Source: JBAXBF01 sp034429745 (GTDB lineage Bacteria > Chloroflexota > Anaerolineae > Anaerolineales > DRKV01). Taken from it: 64,000 nt of DNA. The DNA lies in contig DAOUFY010000090.1 of assembly GCA_034429745.1 (NCBI GenBank), positions 8,782-72,781 of the forward strand. The letters are read 5' to 3'. A program made the position numbers and the translations under genes. Positions 9,025 to 17,348 of this stretch are shown here, one piece after another (position 1 is the first letter of the stretch; each line of letters starts with the position of its first letter). The notes beneath the pieces were generated by a model that saw only the letters and a program-made list of their open reading frames with translations, was not told where the DNA came from and ran no database searches.

Positions 9025-11271
9025 ATGCACAAAAAAATTGTTGCTTTTGCACCTTACGGCAATTGGTTGGTTCATCATCAAGTAGATGCAGTGCTAGGTA
9101 AAGCTTTAGAACTTCGCGGGGCGTCATTTTTTACAATACTATGTGATGGTGTGTTTGAAAATTGCCCCAATGCCGGCATACCTTATCAGATTGAAGCGTG
9201 CCGCAGTTGCGCGAACGCCGGTCGGCAATGGTTTGCTAAATTTGGTTTGAATACTATTCCACTTAGCAGTTTAATTACTCAGCGGGATGTAGAAGAGTGT
9301 CAGGAATGGGCTTTGCAGCTTCGGGAAGAGAATTTCCTGCAGGCAACTTTTGAAGGCGGCGAATTAGGAAAATGGGTTTATGCCGGGGTGTGCTCCTATT
9401 TTTTCATGGGCAAACCGCCTCTTTCTGACCCGCGAGTGGCATTGGCTTATCGTGTATTTTTGTATAATGCGGCTTTGCTTCAAAGGGCGATACAACGCGG
9501 CTTAGACGTTTTACAGCCCCAGCATGCAGTTTGTTATGCAGGTACGCTAGCCGCTTACCGAGTCTTTTTAGAAACTTGCCGTCAGCGAGGTATTCCGGTT
9601 CTTGTACATGAACGCGGTCCATTGGATGATACCTTTATTTTTGCGGATAGCGATTATTATGGACGCATGGCGGGCAGAGAAGAATCGCTTAAAGCTTGGG
9701 AAAGCGTACCTCTGAGTGATGAAGAATATCAAGCAGCAAAATGGCATATTCTTGAACGAGAGTTAGGGAAAAATTTGAATCGCGACCATTTTTATCGCAT
9801 GCCTCCTGTGAAGGGCAGCTTGCGTTACGCTCTGAGAATTCCATACGATGCTTCCATTATCGCAGTATTTACCCAAAGTGATTGGGAATTAGGTATGGCG
9901 CGCGGTTATGTTGATAGGTTGTTTGATCAAGCCATAGATGGAGTAAAGCAAATTTTAGATAATCTAATAGCTAATAATTCAGCAGATATCTATTGGGTTT
10001 TTCGGCTCCATCCTAATATGATAGGTCCTACATGGACAGATTTTGTTTTCTTAGAGCAAATGATCGCTCAAGGGCTGCTTATGCCTCATAACGTGCGCGT
10101 GATTATGCCAACCGAACGAATAACTTCATATCAATTAATATGGGAAGCTGACGCGGCTCTTTCCTTTGGCAGCACTGTTGGAGCAGAGGCATTGGTGCGC
10201 GGCTTGTCGGTTGCTAGCAGTGTGGATAATCTAACTGTAAAGATTAATGGTGTGGAAAAAATCCATTCTATTGAAGATTACTCCAACGCTTTATCCAGAG
10301 TGATGCAGAAAACCAAACAGCTTTCGTTAGAAGATATGCGATCAGCCTACCGTCGTTTTTATTATTACTTCTTTAGGCTAAGTTACCGGTTTAAGTCTTT
10401 TGGCATTCGCGAGTTTTATCAGCCGGAACTTCGTTTTACCAGCCTAGAGGAGTTAAAAGAAGGTAAGGACGAAAAATTGGACGTTCTCTGCAACCATATT
10501 ATGAATAGTCAGCCGCTGTATCCATTTCCAAATCAAGCAGAACAAGAGCGTTCTGACGAAGAAGAGACGCAGTTCTTGATGCAAGTGATTGAAGACATAA
10601 AGACACGCCGAGCAGAAGCCAAAGAACAGGATTTTTTGATGAAGGATGTGAAAGAGCCTTTAATAAGCACCGTATGTATGCTGCGGGATCGATCATCACA
10701 AACTGTTGAGGAGGTAGAAAACACGCGTTTTCAGCGCAGCTTGCAACGTTCCCGCCATAAAACCATAGAGGTGCAGACTCTGCGTTTATCTGCAACGGTA
10801 ACTGCACAGCAGTTCCTTCAACAATTGATAGAGACAGCCAAAAATGCTCATGGTGAGTATATCTATGTTGGGGCAGCCGAAGTGCAGTTGGATGAAGCTT
10901 TGTTTTCCACGGCGATAGACTACTTAGAGGAAGAGGAGCACAAGTTGTTGTCAGCAGTGATGACGGGAGCTTGGATTCTTACTGCAGAAGGGCATTTTTC
11001 CGGCGACATTTTTACTTTGCGGAAAGAACCGAGAGACTATGTGGAAGCTCAGCAATGGCTTCCTCTGCTGAGAGATCCACTCTATTTGCTTTCTTGTTTC
11101 GTATGGCGAAGAGAAGCTTTTATTGATTTATTCTCTTCTCTTCAAGTAAGCACAACTCTGCTTAGCGGGATCTCTTCAGCATTGTTTGCTGATATAACAG
11201 AAAAAGCAGCAAAAGGTTTGATGGATAAACTAAAAGTACCATTTATTACTTTTTATCTTCCTGGCACATAA
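9025..11271 (+). CDS. GT-B-type glycosyltransferase with four-Cys N-terminus and extra C-terminal domain
   Basis: The protein has 748 residues. The first 420 look like a GT-B glycosyltransferase related to capsule synthesis enzymes of the KpsC/KpsS kind: FRLHPN and later SFGSTVGAEALVRGLSV match the usual nucleotide-sugar-binding half. Near the N-terminus four cysteines (C40, C47, C59, C62) could bind metal. The region from about 550 to 740 resembles a GT-A/GT2 fold in outline (GEYIYVGAAEVQLDEALF) but has no clear DxD, so it may be degenerate. ATG follows AGGAAAG. The fold assignment is moderate and the donor sugar unknown; a nonulosonate transferase is possible from context. Confidence 0.6.
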   Translation: MHKKIVAFAPYGNWLVHHQVDAVLGKALELRGASFFTILCDGVFENCPNAGIPYQIEACRSCANAGRQWFAKFGLNTIPLSSLITQRDVEECQEWALQLREENFLQATFEGGELGKWVYAGVCSYFFMGKPPLSDPRVALAYRVFLYNAALLQRAIQRGLDVLQPQHAVCYAGTLAAYRVFLETCRQRGIPVLVHERGPLDDTFIFADSDYYGRMAGREESLKAWESVPLSDEEYQAAKWHILERELGKNLNRDHFYRMPPVKGSLRYALRIPYDASIIAVFTQSDWELGMARGYVDRLFDQAIDGVKQILDNLIANNSADIYWVFRLHPNMIGPTWTDFVFLEQMIAQGLLMPHNVRVIMPTERITSYQLIWEADAALSFGSTVGAEALVRGLSVASSVDNLTVKINGVEKIHSIEDYSNALSRVMQKTKQLSLEDMRSAYRRFYYYFFRLSYRFKSFGIREFYQPELRFTSLEELKEGKDEKLDVLCNHIMNSQPLYPFPNQAEQERSDEEETQFLMQVIEDIKTRRAEAKEQDFLMKDVKEPLISTVCMLRDRSSQTVEEVENTRFQRSLQRSRHKTIEVQTLRLSATVTAQQFLQQLIETAKNAHGEYIYVGAAEVQLDEALFSTAIDYLEEEEHKLLSAVMTGAWILTAEGHFSGDIFTLRKEPRDYVEAQQWLPLLRDPLYLLSCFVWRREAFIDLFSSLQVSTTLLSGISSALFADITEKAAKGLMDKLKVPFITFYLPGT

Positions 11272-11347
11272 TTTGCTTATCTAGATTAGGAAGGTTTAGT
11301 GATTAGTTGAACCATTACCAGGATTGGCTGGCTTAAGCTGAAAGAGT

Positions 11348-11689
11348 ATGGACAAAGCTTCACTAGACTTGCGTTATGAATACTGGGAATGGGCGTGTTT
11401 TACTATACATCGAGCAGCCGAAAGGTATTAAGTGCTGCAAGAGAAATTATTCGCTTCAGTAAAGTCGCTTGTGCTTAATCGTGAGCAAGTATTGGATAAA
11501 TTGATCTAAATTATCCATCAGCTTGTTAGCCAACTTCAGGAAGTATTAAAAGCAATGCTATTGGGGTGTTTGAAGCGGAGTGATCATGTAAGGACAAGCG
11601 GTGTAGATATTGCTATGATGGTTACAGAAAAAAATCCGCTAATCCTTTTTAGAAGGAAAGTTGAGGAAGAAGGAATAATCTTAATGTGA
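11348..11689 (+). pseudogene. Decayed HEPN-MNT toxin-antitoxin pair
   Basis: This stretch between two glycosyltransferase genes has no intact ORF, but one frame reads through with stops. From ATG 11348 it encodes 27 residues containing YWEWACFTIHRAAER, which resembles the HEPN helix usually written as YEWACF..QQAAEKA, then a stop at 11429. In the same frame, from 11471, NREQVLDKLI, a stop, then IIHQLVSQLQEVLKAMLLG and RTSGVDIAMMV resemble a minimal nucleotidyltransferase (GS...SDIDL, with the motif eroded to GC and SGVDIA). The reading ends at 11689. HEPN and MNT genes commonly form adjacent pairs. The rest of 11272-11759 shows nothing else I can name. Confidence 0.5.
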
Positions 11690-11759
11690 TATTTGTCAGG
11701 AGCAAGGTTATACGTGCAAGCGTATTATTCAACGCGTTTTATCCCTAAAGGTTAAATTT

Positions 11760-13550
11760 ATGAGCCCAAAAAAATGTCTATTTCTTAATACTTATTATCC
11801 TAAATTTCTGGCAGAGTTTTACCGCGAAAATATTCATCTTATCTCGAAGAGTTATCAGGAACAGAAAGCTGTTTTGCAAGCCCAATGTTTTGGTGACAGC
11901 GATTTTTACTCACATGGGCTTAGACAAGCTGGCTGGGAAGCAGACGAGCTTATTGTTAATGACAATAATCTACAACAGGCATGGGCACGTCAAGTGGGCT
12001 TTGGCAGTTATCAAAAGGTTACGGATATTGCCCTCGAGCAAATTAGGCGTTTCAAACCGGACGTACTTTACTTTCAGGATTTATCCTTAGCCACAGGCAG
12101 CTTTATTGCAGCGGTGCGCCCTCTTACTTCACTCATTGTGGGTCAAATTGCTTCTCCTATTCCTGCAGGCATTGACTTGCGCAGTTTTGACATACTTATT
12201 TCATCGTTTCCCCATTATGTTGAAGAATTTCGCCGCTTGGGCATAACCGCTTACTATCAACCTTTAGCCTTTGATGAACGCATTTTGGAACGTGTATCTT
12301 CTTCTCATCGAAAACATTTATTGACCTTTGTAGGCGGCCTATCAGCTGCCCATAGTGAACGCACAGAATTCTTAGAGAAGATTGCCCAACAGCTGCCGAT
12401 AGATTTTTGGGGATATGGAGTGGAGTTGCTGCCACAGGAATCGGCATTGAGAAAGAATTACCATGGGGAAGCTTGGGGAATTCGGATGTTTGAGATATTG
12501 GCTCAATCATATATAACATTAAACTTCCATATCAATGTTGCGGGAAACTATGCGAATAATATGCGTTTGTATGAGGCAAGCGGATGTGGGGCACTACTGA
12601 TAACGGATTATAAAGATAACCTCAACGAGTTATTCACCATTGGCAAGGAGGTTGTTGCCTATCGTTCGGTGGATGAAGCAATTTCATTGGTGAAGTATTA
12701 TCTTCGCTATGTTCGGGAAGGAGAAGTAATTGCTCAAGCTGGACAACAGCGTACACTGCGTGAGCACACCTATACAAAACGAATGGAACAAACAGCAGAA
12801 ATACTTGAACGTCATCTGCGCTATCAACACGAAAAACAATATTTTGGTCCGGTGGATTTATCCAAAATATCTTATGGTCATACACCAATTGCTAAAACGG
12901 CGATTACACCCCAAATGACAACGGCGTGGCAGAGTGAACTAATTCCCGCTAGGCAACGCGCTTTGGTGCGGCAAGAATTGGAGCAAATGCTGCATGGCAA
13001 TCCTCCTGTGGTCTATCGGGTGCTGGCAGAACTCTTACGTCCTTATGTTACCAATAGTATGTCTATCCTGGAAATAGGCTGCAGCAGCGGTTATTATTAT
13101 GAAGTATTGTCTTATCTTTTGAATAAAAGGCTGAATTATCATGGCGTGGACTATTCAACGGCATTGATAAAAATGGCGAAGGATTACTATCCACAAGAAG
13201 CATTTACGGTTGCAGATGGTTCTCGCTTGCCATATCAGAATGGAGCTTTTCCTCTAGTGATCTCCGGCGGCATATTACTTCATGTGCCTAACTACCCCGA
13301 TCATATTGCTGATACAGTGCGGGTGGCGAGCCGCTATGTTGCAGTTCATCGTACGCCAATTTGCCGCAGGAGAGAGACTCAATACATAAAAAAGTTCGCT
13401 TATGGGGTCGAAACCGTTGAACTGCGATTTAACGAGCAGGAATTGTTGGGAGAGTTTTACAAGCATGCACTCAAGCTGATTTCTGCAATCACATACTATA
13501 GTGATGAGGACAAAGATGAATATGAAGCTTCGTACTTGTTCAGCAGGTAA
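11760..13550 (+). CDS. CgeB-like glycosyltransferase fused to a SAM methyltransferase
   Basis: This is a 596-residue two-domain protein. Residues 1 to about 350 resemble CgeB/group 1 GT-B glycosyltransferases, with LLTFVGGLSAAHSERTEFLE and NNMRLYEASGCGALLITDY, the usual acceptor/donor-binding helix of that group. From about 425 a class I methyltransferase follows: ILEIGCSSGYYYEVL is the SAM-binding motif I, with NYHGVDYSTALIKMA and VADGSRLPYQNGAF after it. It probably adds a sugar and methylates it or a neighbour on the same glycan. The start follows TAAAGG. The first gene after the decayed HEPN-MNT stretch, it appears to begin a new transcription unit that runs to 24758. Confidence 0.78.
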   Translation: MSPKKCLFLNTYYPKFLAEFYRENIHLISKSYQEQKAVLQAQCFGDSDFYSHGLRQAGWEADELIVNDNNLQQAWARQVGFGSYQKVTDIALEQIRRFKPDVLYFQDLSLATGSFIAAVRPLTSLIVGQIASPIPAGIDLRSFDILISSFPHYVEEFRRLGITAYYQPLAFDERILERVSSSHRKHLLTFVGGLSAAHSERTEFLEKIAQQLPIDFWGYGVELLPQESALRKNYHGEAWGIRMFEILAQSYITLNFHINVAGNYANNMRLYEASGCGALLITDYKDNLNELFTIGKEVVAYRSVDEAISLVKYYLRYVREGEVIAQAGQQRTLREHTYTKRMEQTAEILERHLRYQHEKQYFGPVDLSKISYGHTPIAKTAITPQMTTAWQSELIPARQRALVRQELEQMLHGNPPVVYRVLAELLRPYVTNSMSILEIGCSSGYYYEVLSYLLNKRLNYHGVDYSTALIKMAKDYYPQEAFTVADGSRLPYQNGAFPLVISGGILLHVPNYPDHIADTVRVASRYVAVHRTPICRRRETQYIKKFAYGVETVELRFNEQELLGEFYKHALKLISAITYYSDEDKDEYEASYLFSR

Positions 13551-13554
13551 TGCG

Positions 13555-15504
13555 ATGATAGTTTTAATTCAGCCGTCAGAGCCATTCGGCAAGATGGCAG
13601 AGGTGCCTGTATCTATTATTGGCATTGCGGCAGTGCTGAAGCAAGCAGGTTATATGGTGAGAATCTTGGATGCGCGCTTGGATGATTTAAGTATCATGCA
13701 AGTGATGCGCAAGTTTAAACAAGATCCGCCTCAGGTAGTGGGGATTACTGGATTAAATAACGCTTATCGTTTTATCAAAGATTTTTGTTTTGAGTTTAAG
13801 CGAGTGTTTCCACACACACCTTTGATTGCTGGTGGGCAATTCATCCAAACTCAACCCGAACTGCTTTTGCAGCGTTTGCCCATTGATGCGGCTTGTATTG
13901 GGGAAGGAGAGGAGATCGTCGTTGAATTGGTGGAAAAATTATTAACTGGTGAAGACTTGTCCGCAGTACCAAATATTGCGTATAAAAAAGGTGATCAGAT
14001 AATCAAAACTCCTCTCAAGCTTATTGAAGACTTTGACGCACTGCCCCTTCCGGCTTATGATCTTATAGATGTTGAGCGTTATATCAATGAATACCGTGTG
14101 CCTTCATATTGGTATAAGAATTATTTTCCTATCACTACTGGCAGAGGATGTGTGCACCATTGTTATTTCTGTGGGCGTCCTTTTTCTAAAGTTCGCCGCC
14201 AATCACCTCAACGTTTATTAGAACATATGGATTTTCTCCACCACACTTACGGCATTGATGCCTTTCTTTTTTCAGAGGATAGTGCCTTATACCCTAAAGA
14301 ATGGATCCTTCAAGTGCTCAATCTGTTAATCGAACGAGGAAGCCCTTATTATCTAAATCTTTGCGGTTGTCCAGAACAAATAACTGAAGATATTGTTTCT
14401 CTTTTTGAGAAAGCTAAGGTGATGAACAGCGCGATTGCTGTAGAACATTGGGACCCGTTAATCCAAAAGAAATTTTTTAGAATCGGTCAAAGCAAGTATT
14501 TAATAAGAGCTTTTGAGCTCTTCAAAAAATATCGGGTGCGAAATGATGGTTTTGCTTTGTTATGGGGCCACCCTGAAGATAACTTGACAACATATCGAGA
14601 AGCTTATAAAAAAGCGATAGAAATTGCTGAACAATATCAAGTGCCTCACGTATGGCTGACAAGTTTGGTTATCTACCCAAACAGCAAATTGCAGGAGGAT
14701 GCACTGAAAATGGGGCGCATCCTTGATTATGAGTCTTACATGTATGCTTTAGGTGGATATGCCCCGCATGTTAATCTAACCGAGGAGGATGATGATTGTT
14801 ACCGCGGCTTTTTCGTGGAACAAACTCTCTTAAATGAGATTCAATTGGTGTTAGAGGGACTAAATACCTTGCATGTTGACAATCAACCATTTCCTATAGA
14901 GCATGTTAACGATTACCGAGCCCATCTAACTTCGTTAATCGAACAATTATTGGTGTTACGAGCACTTCTTTCTATGCCTAAAGAGGAACGTGAACAATAC
15001 CGCTCTCTATTGGAGCAAATTCTTGGAGTTCCTATGTATGATCCGCATAAAAATTATTACCACGAAATTGGCTGTTTTAAAGAAGTTTTAGCTCTCAAGC
15101 CCGGTTGGCGGATTGCGGCTTATGGTACATCCTCATTTAGCGATCGGAATCTTATTCGCCTTTTTAACAGTGTACGAGAATCAAAAGTAACTTTTGTGGG
15201 ATTTGTTGATTTAAGTGCAACAGCTGAAGCTTATGAAGATCATCCTCTGGTGGCTCTGGCGAATTTGGATAAACTAAAACCTCAAGTGCTGTTGCTGCCC
15301 ATGGGACGCGAAGATAGTGCTGCGGTTGCAAAACTGATGGATGCCCGCTGGGAAAAAGTATTTGTTGTTCCAATCAGTGAGCAAAGCCTACAAGAAAAAC
15401 CATGGTTTGTGAAAGCTGCCAATAGCGCTTACTATAACCCAAAGTTATATCAGATAATGTTAGAGAATGGTAAATTTGTACGCAGAGTTGTTTATCCTTA
15501 CTGA
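13555..15504 (+). CDS. B12-binding radical SAM protein with C-terminal Rossmann-like domain
   Basis: The N-terminal 140 residues form a cobalamin-binding-type domain (VGITGLNNAYRF, LIAGGQFIQTQPELLL, IGEGEE). The radical SAM core follows with CxxxCxxC in GRGCVHHCYFCGRPF. The last 150 residues are a separate domain with a nucleotide-binding look (WRIAAYGTSSFSDRNLIRLF, VTFVGFVDLS). ATG 13555 is chosen because the fold begins at once (MIVLIQPSEP) and it lies four bases after the previous stop; upstream in-frame codons at 13501-13522 overlap the preceding gene. Family members do methylations or carbon-skeleton chemistry. In a glycan cluster a C- or O-modification of a sugar is plausible, unproven. 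Confidence 0.82.
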   Translation: MIVLIQPSEPFGKMAEVPVSIIGIAAVLKQAGYMVRILDARLDDLSIMQVMRKFKQDPPQVVGITGLNNAYRFIKDFCFEFKRVFPHTPLIAGGQFIQTQPELLLQRLPIDAACIGEGEEIVVELVEKLLTGEDLSAVPNIAYKKGDQIIKTPLKLIEDFDALPLPAYDLIDVERYINEYRVPSYWYKNYFPITTGRGCVHHCYFCGRPFSKVRRQSPQRLLEHMDFLHHTYGIDAFLFSEDSALYPKEWILQVLNLLIERGSPYYLNLCGCPEQITEDIVSLFEKAKVMNSAIAVEHWDPLIQKKFFRIGQSKYLIRAFELFKKYRVRNDGFALLWGHPEDNLTTYREAYKKAIEIAEQYQVPHVWLTSLVIYPNSKLQEDALKMGRILDYESYMYALGGYAPHVNLTEEDDDCYRGFFVEQTLLNEIQLVLEGLNTLHVDNQPFPIEHVNDYRAHLTSLIEQLLVLRALLSMPKEEREQYRSLLEQILGVPMYDPHKNYYHEIGCFKEVLALKPGWRIAAYGTSSFSDRNLIRLFNSVRESKVTFVGFVDLSATAEAYEDHPLVALANLDKLKPQVLLLPMGREDSAAVAKLMDARWEKVFVVPISEQSLQEKPWFVKAANSAYYNPKLYQIMLENGKFVRRVVYPY

Positions 15505-15513
15505 AAGATTTGT

Positions 15514-16332
15514 ATGGTGTATGCTTTGCTATGCGCTATAATGAAAGACGAGCACCCTGAATACGTTCAGGAATGGATTGATTATCATTTGGCTATTGGT
15601 TTTGATGCCATTCTCATTTACGATAATGGGAGTTTGCCGCCTATCTCAGATTGCATTCCTCATCATCCAGCGGTAAATATTATTCCAGCACCAGGGTTAA
15701 AAATGCAAATACCAGCTTATAATCACTGCCTAAAGCATGCCAAAGAGAACCATTGGGCGCGATGGATTGGTTTTATTGATGCGGATGAGTTCCTGGTACC
15801 AATGCAGAAGAATGATATTCGAGAAGTGCTGGAAGAATACGAGGCGTTTGGTGGTTTGAGTGCAAATTGGGCAGTGTTTGGGCCTAATGGACATCGTCAG
15901 CGACCTGCTATACCTCAGTTATATGCTTATACTAAGCGTTTTGATCCACATGCTGAGTTTGCAGAAGTTAGACGGTGGTGTGGTCATGTGAAGTGTATTG
16001 TTAATCCACGTTTAGTAAAAGCAGCAATAAATGCACATTCTTTTGAATTTGAAGACAATAAATTTTGTGTTGATGAACATTTTCATCCAATTCATAAGCC
16101 TATTAGGGAAGAAATAACATATGACGTGCTGCGCGTTAATCATTACTGGACGCGGTCTCTTGAAGATCTTAAGGAAAAAATGATGAAAACGCGGGCTGAT
16201 AGTGGTGTTCTTCGGAATAGTTCCGCAATAGAAGAGTATGAACGATTCATGGAGCTTTGTACTGTTGACGATAACAAAATAATTGAGGTATGGGAGCAAG
16301 TTAAACCGCGACTTAACAAGGAAAGAATATGA
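15514..16332 (+). CDS. GT92-like (DUF23-type) glycosyltransferase
   Basis: The protein has 272 residues. The beginning, LLCAIMKDEHPEYVQEWIDY followed by FDAILIYDNGS, and the motif WIGFIDADEFLVP fit the GT92 / Glyco_tranf_2_4 group, a GT-A fold with a DAD metal-binding motif. The later RVNHYWTRSLEDLKEKM is also usual in this group. No membrane segment is seen. It is coupled to the next gene by an ATGA overlap (16329-16332). Acceptor and donor sugars cannot be told from sequence. Confidence 0.82.
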   Translation: MVYALLCAIMKDEHPEYVQEWIDYHLAIGFDAILIYDNGSLPPISDCIPHHPAVNIIPAPGLKMQIPAYNHCLKHAKENHWARWIGFIDADEFLVPMQKNDIREVLEEYEAFGGLSANWAVFGPNGHRQRPAIPQLYAYTKRFDPHAEFAEVRRWCGHVKCIVNPRLVKAAINAHSFEFEDNKFCVDEHFHPIHKPIREEITYDVLRVNHYWTRSLEDLKEKMMKTRADSGVLRNSSAIEEYERFMELCTVDDNKIIEVWEQVKPRLNKERI

Positions 16333-17348
16333 AAAGAATGCAAGATGTACTAGAAATATTCCGCTCCAAAAAAGTTTTAATTACCGGTGGGCTTGGTTTT
16401 ATTGGATCCAATTTAGCCATCCGCTTAGCATCTGTGGGTGCTCAGCTGACTTTGGTGGATAGCCTGATCCCAGAATATGGGGGAAATTTGTTTAACATTG
16501 AGCCCATTAAGCATGTGGTGCGTGTGAATATTTCGGATGTACGAGATGAACATGCAATGAAATACTTGGTTCAAGGGCAAGATGTTTTGTTCAATTTAGC
16601 GGGGCAAACTAGTCATCTTGATTCTATGCAGAACCCATATCCGGATTTGGAAATCAACGCGCGGGCTCAGCTTTCAATTTTAGAGGCATGCCGGCGATAT
16701 AACCCGCAAATAAAAATCATTTTTGCTGGAACTCGTCAGGTATATGGGAAACCTCAATATTTGCCAGTGGATGAACGGCATCCTGTTGCGCCGGTAGATG
16801 TGAATGGCATCAACAAACTAGCCGGAGAATGGTACCATCTTGTTTATCATAAGGTATATGGCATTCGTTCAAGTGTGCTGCGGCTGACCAATACTTATGG
16901 ACCGCGCATGCGCGTTAAAGATGCCCGCCAAACATTTTTAGGAATATGGATACGCCGTCTCATTGAAGGGAAACCACTGCTTGTTTTCGGAGAAGGCAAG
17001 CAAGTACGCGATTTTAACTATGTAGATGATGTCATTGATGCTTTGCTTTTGGCTGCTGTTTCCGACGAAGCAGATGGTGAAATTTTCAACTTAGGCTCAG
17101 ATGATCCGATAAATTTATTAGACACTGCTCATTTGCTTGTTCAGGTTTTTGGCGGGGGGAGCGTCGAAATAGTGCCTTTTCCTGAGGATAGAAAGGCAAT
17201 TGATATTGGTGATTACTATGGGGACTATCGCAAACTGCGTGCGCGTTTAGGGTGGAAGCCAGTTACATCGCTTGAAGAAGGCTTAGCTCAAACATGCGCC
17301 TATTATAAAAGGTTTCATCAATTTTACTGGGATAAGGAAGAAGAATAA
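16329..17348 (+). CDS. NAD-dependent epimerase/dehydratase (extended SDR) with altered catalytic site
   Basis: The protein has 339 residues. The Rossmann motif VLITGGLGFIGSNLA binds NAD(P), and LTNTYGPRMRVKDARQTFLG and VRDFNYVDDVIDALL are typical of UDP-hexose 4-epimerase-like enzymes. At the place of the usual YxxxK the protein reads VNGINKLAGEWYH: the lysine is kept but an asparagine stands where tyrosine should be. The Ser/Thr position is filled by the T in AGTRQVYG. It should act on a nucleotide sugar supplying the neighbouring transferases, but the chemistry may differ from standard epimerases. It overlaps the next start by one base (TAATG). Confidence 0.82.
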   Translation: MKRMQDVLEIFRSKKVLITGGLGFIGSNLAIRLASVGAQLTLVDSLIPEYGGNLFNIEPIKHVVRVNISDVRDEHAMKYLVQGQDVLFNLAGQTSHLDSMQNPYPDLEINARAQLSILEACRRYNPQIKIIFAGTRQVYGKPQYLPVDERHPVAPVDVNGINKLAGEWYHLVYHKVYGIRSSVLRLTNTYGPRMRVKDARQTFLGIWIRRLIEGKPLLVFGEGKQVRDFNYVDDVIDALLLAAVSDEADGEIFNLGSDDPINLLDTAHLLVQVFGGGSVEIVPFPEDRKAIDIGDYYGDYRKLRARLGWKPVTSLEEGLAQTCAYYKRFHQFYWDKEEE

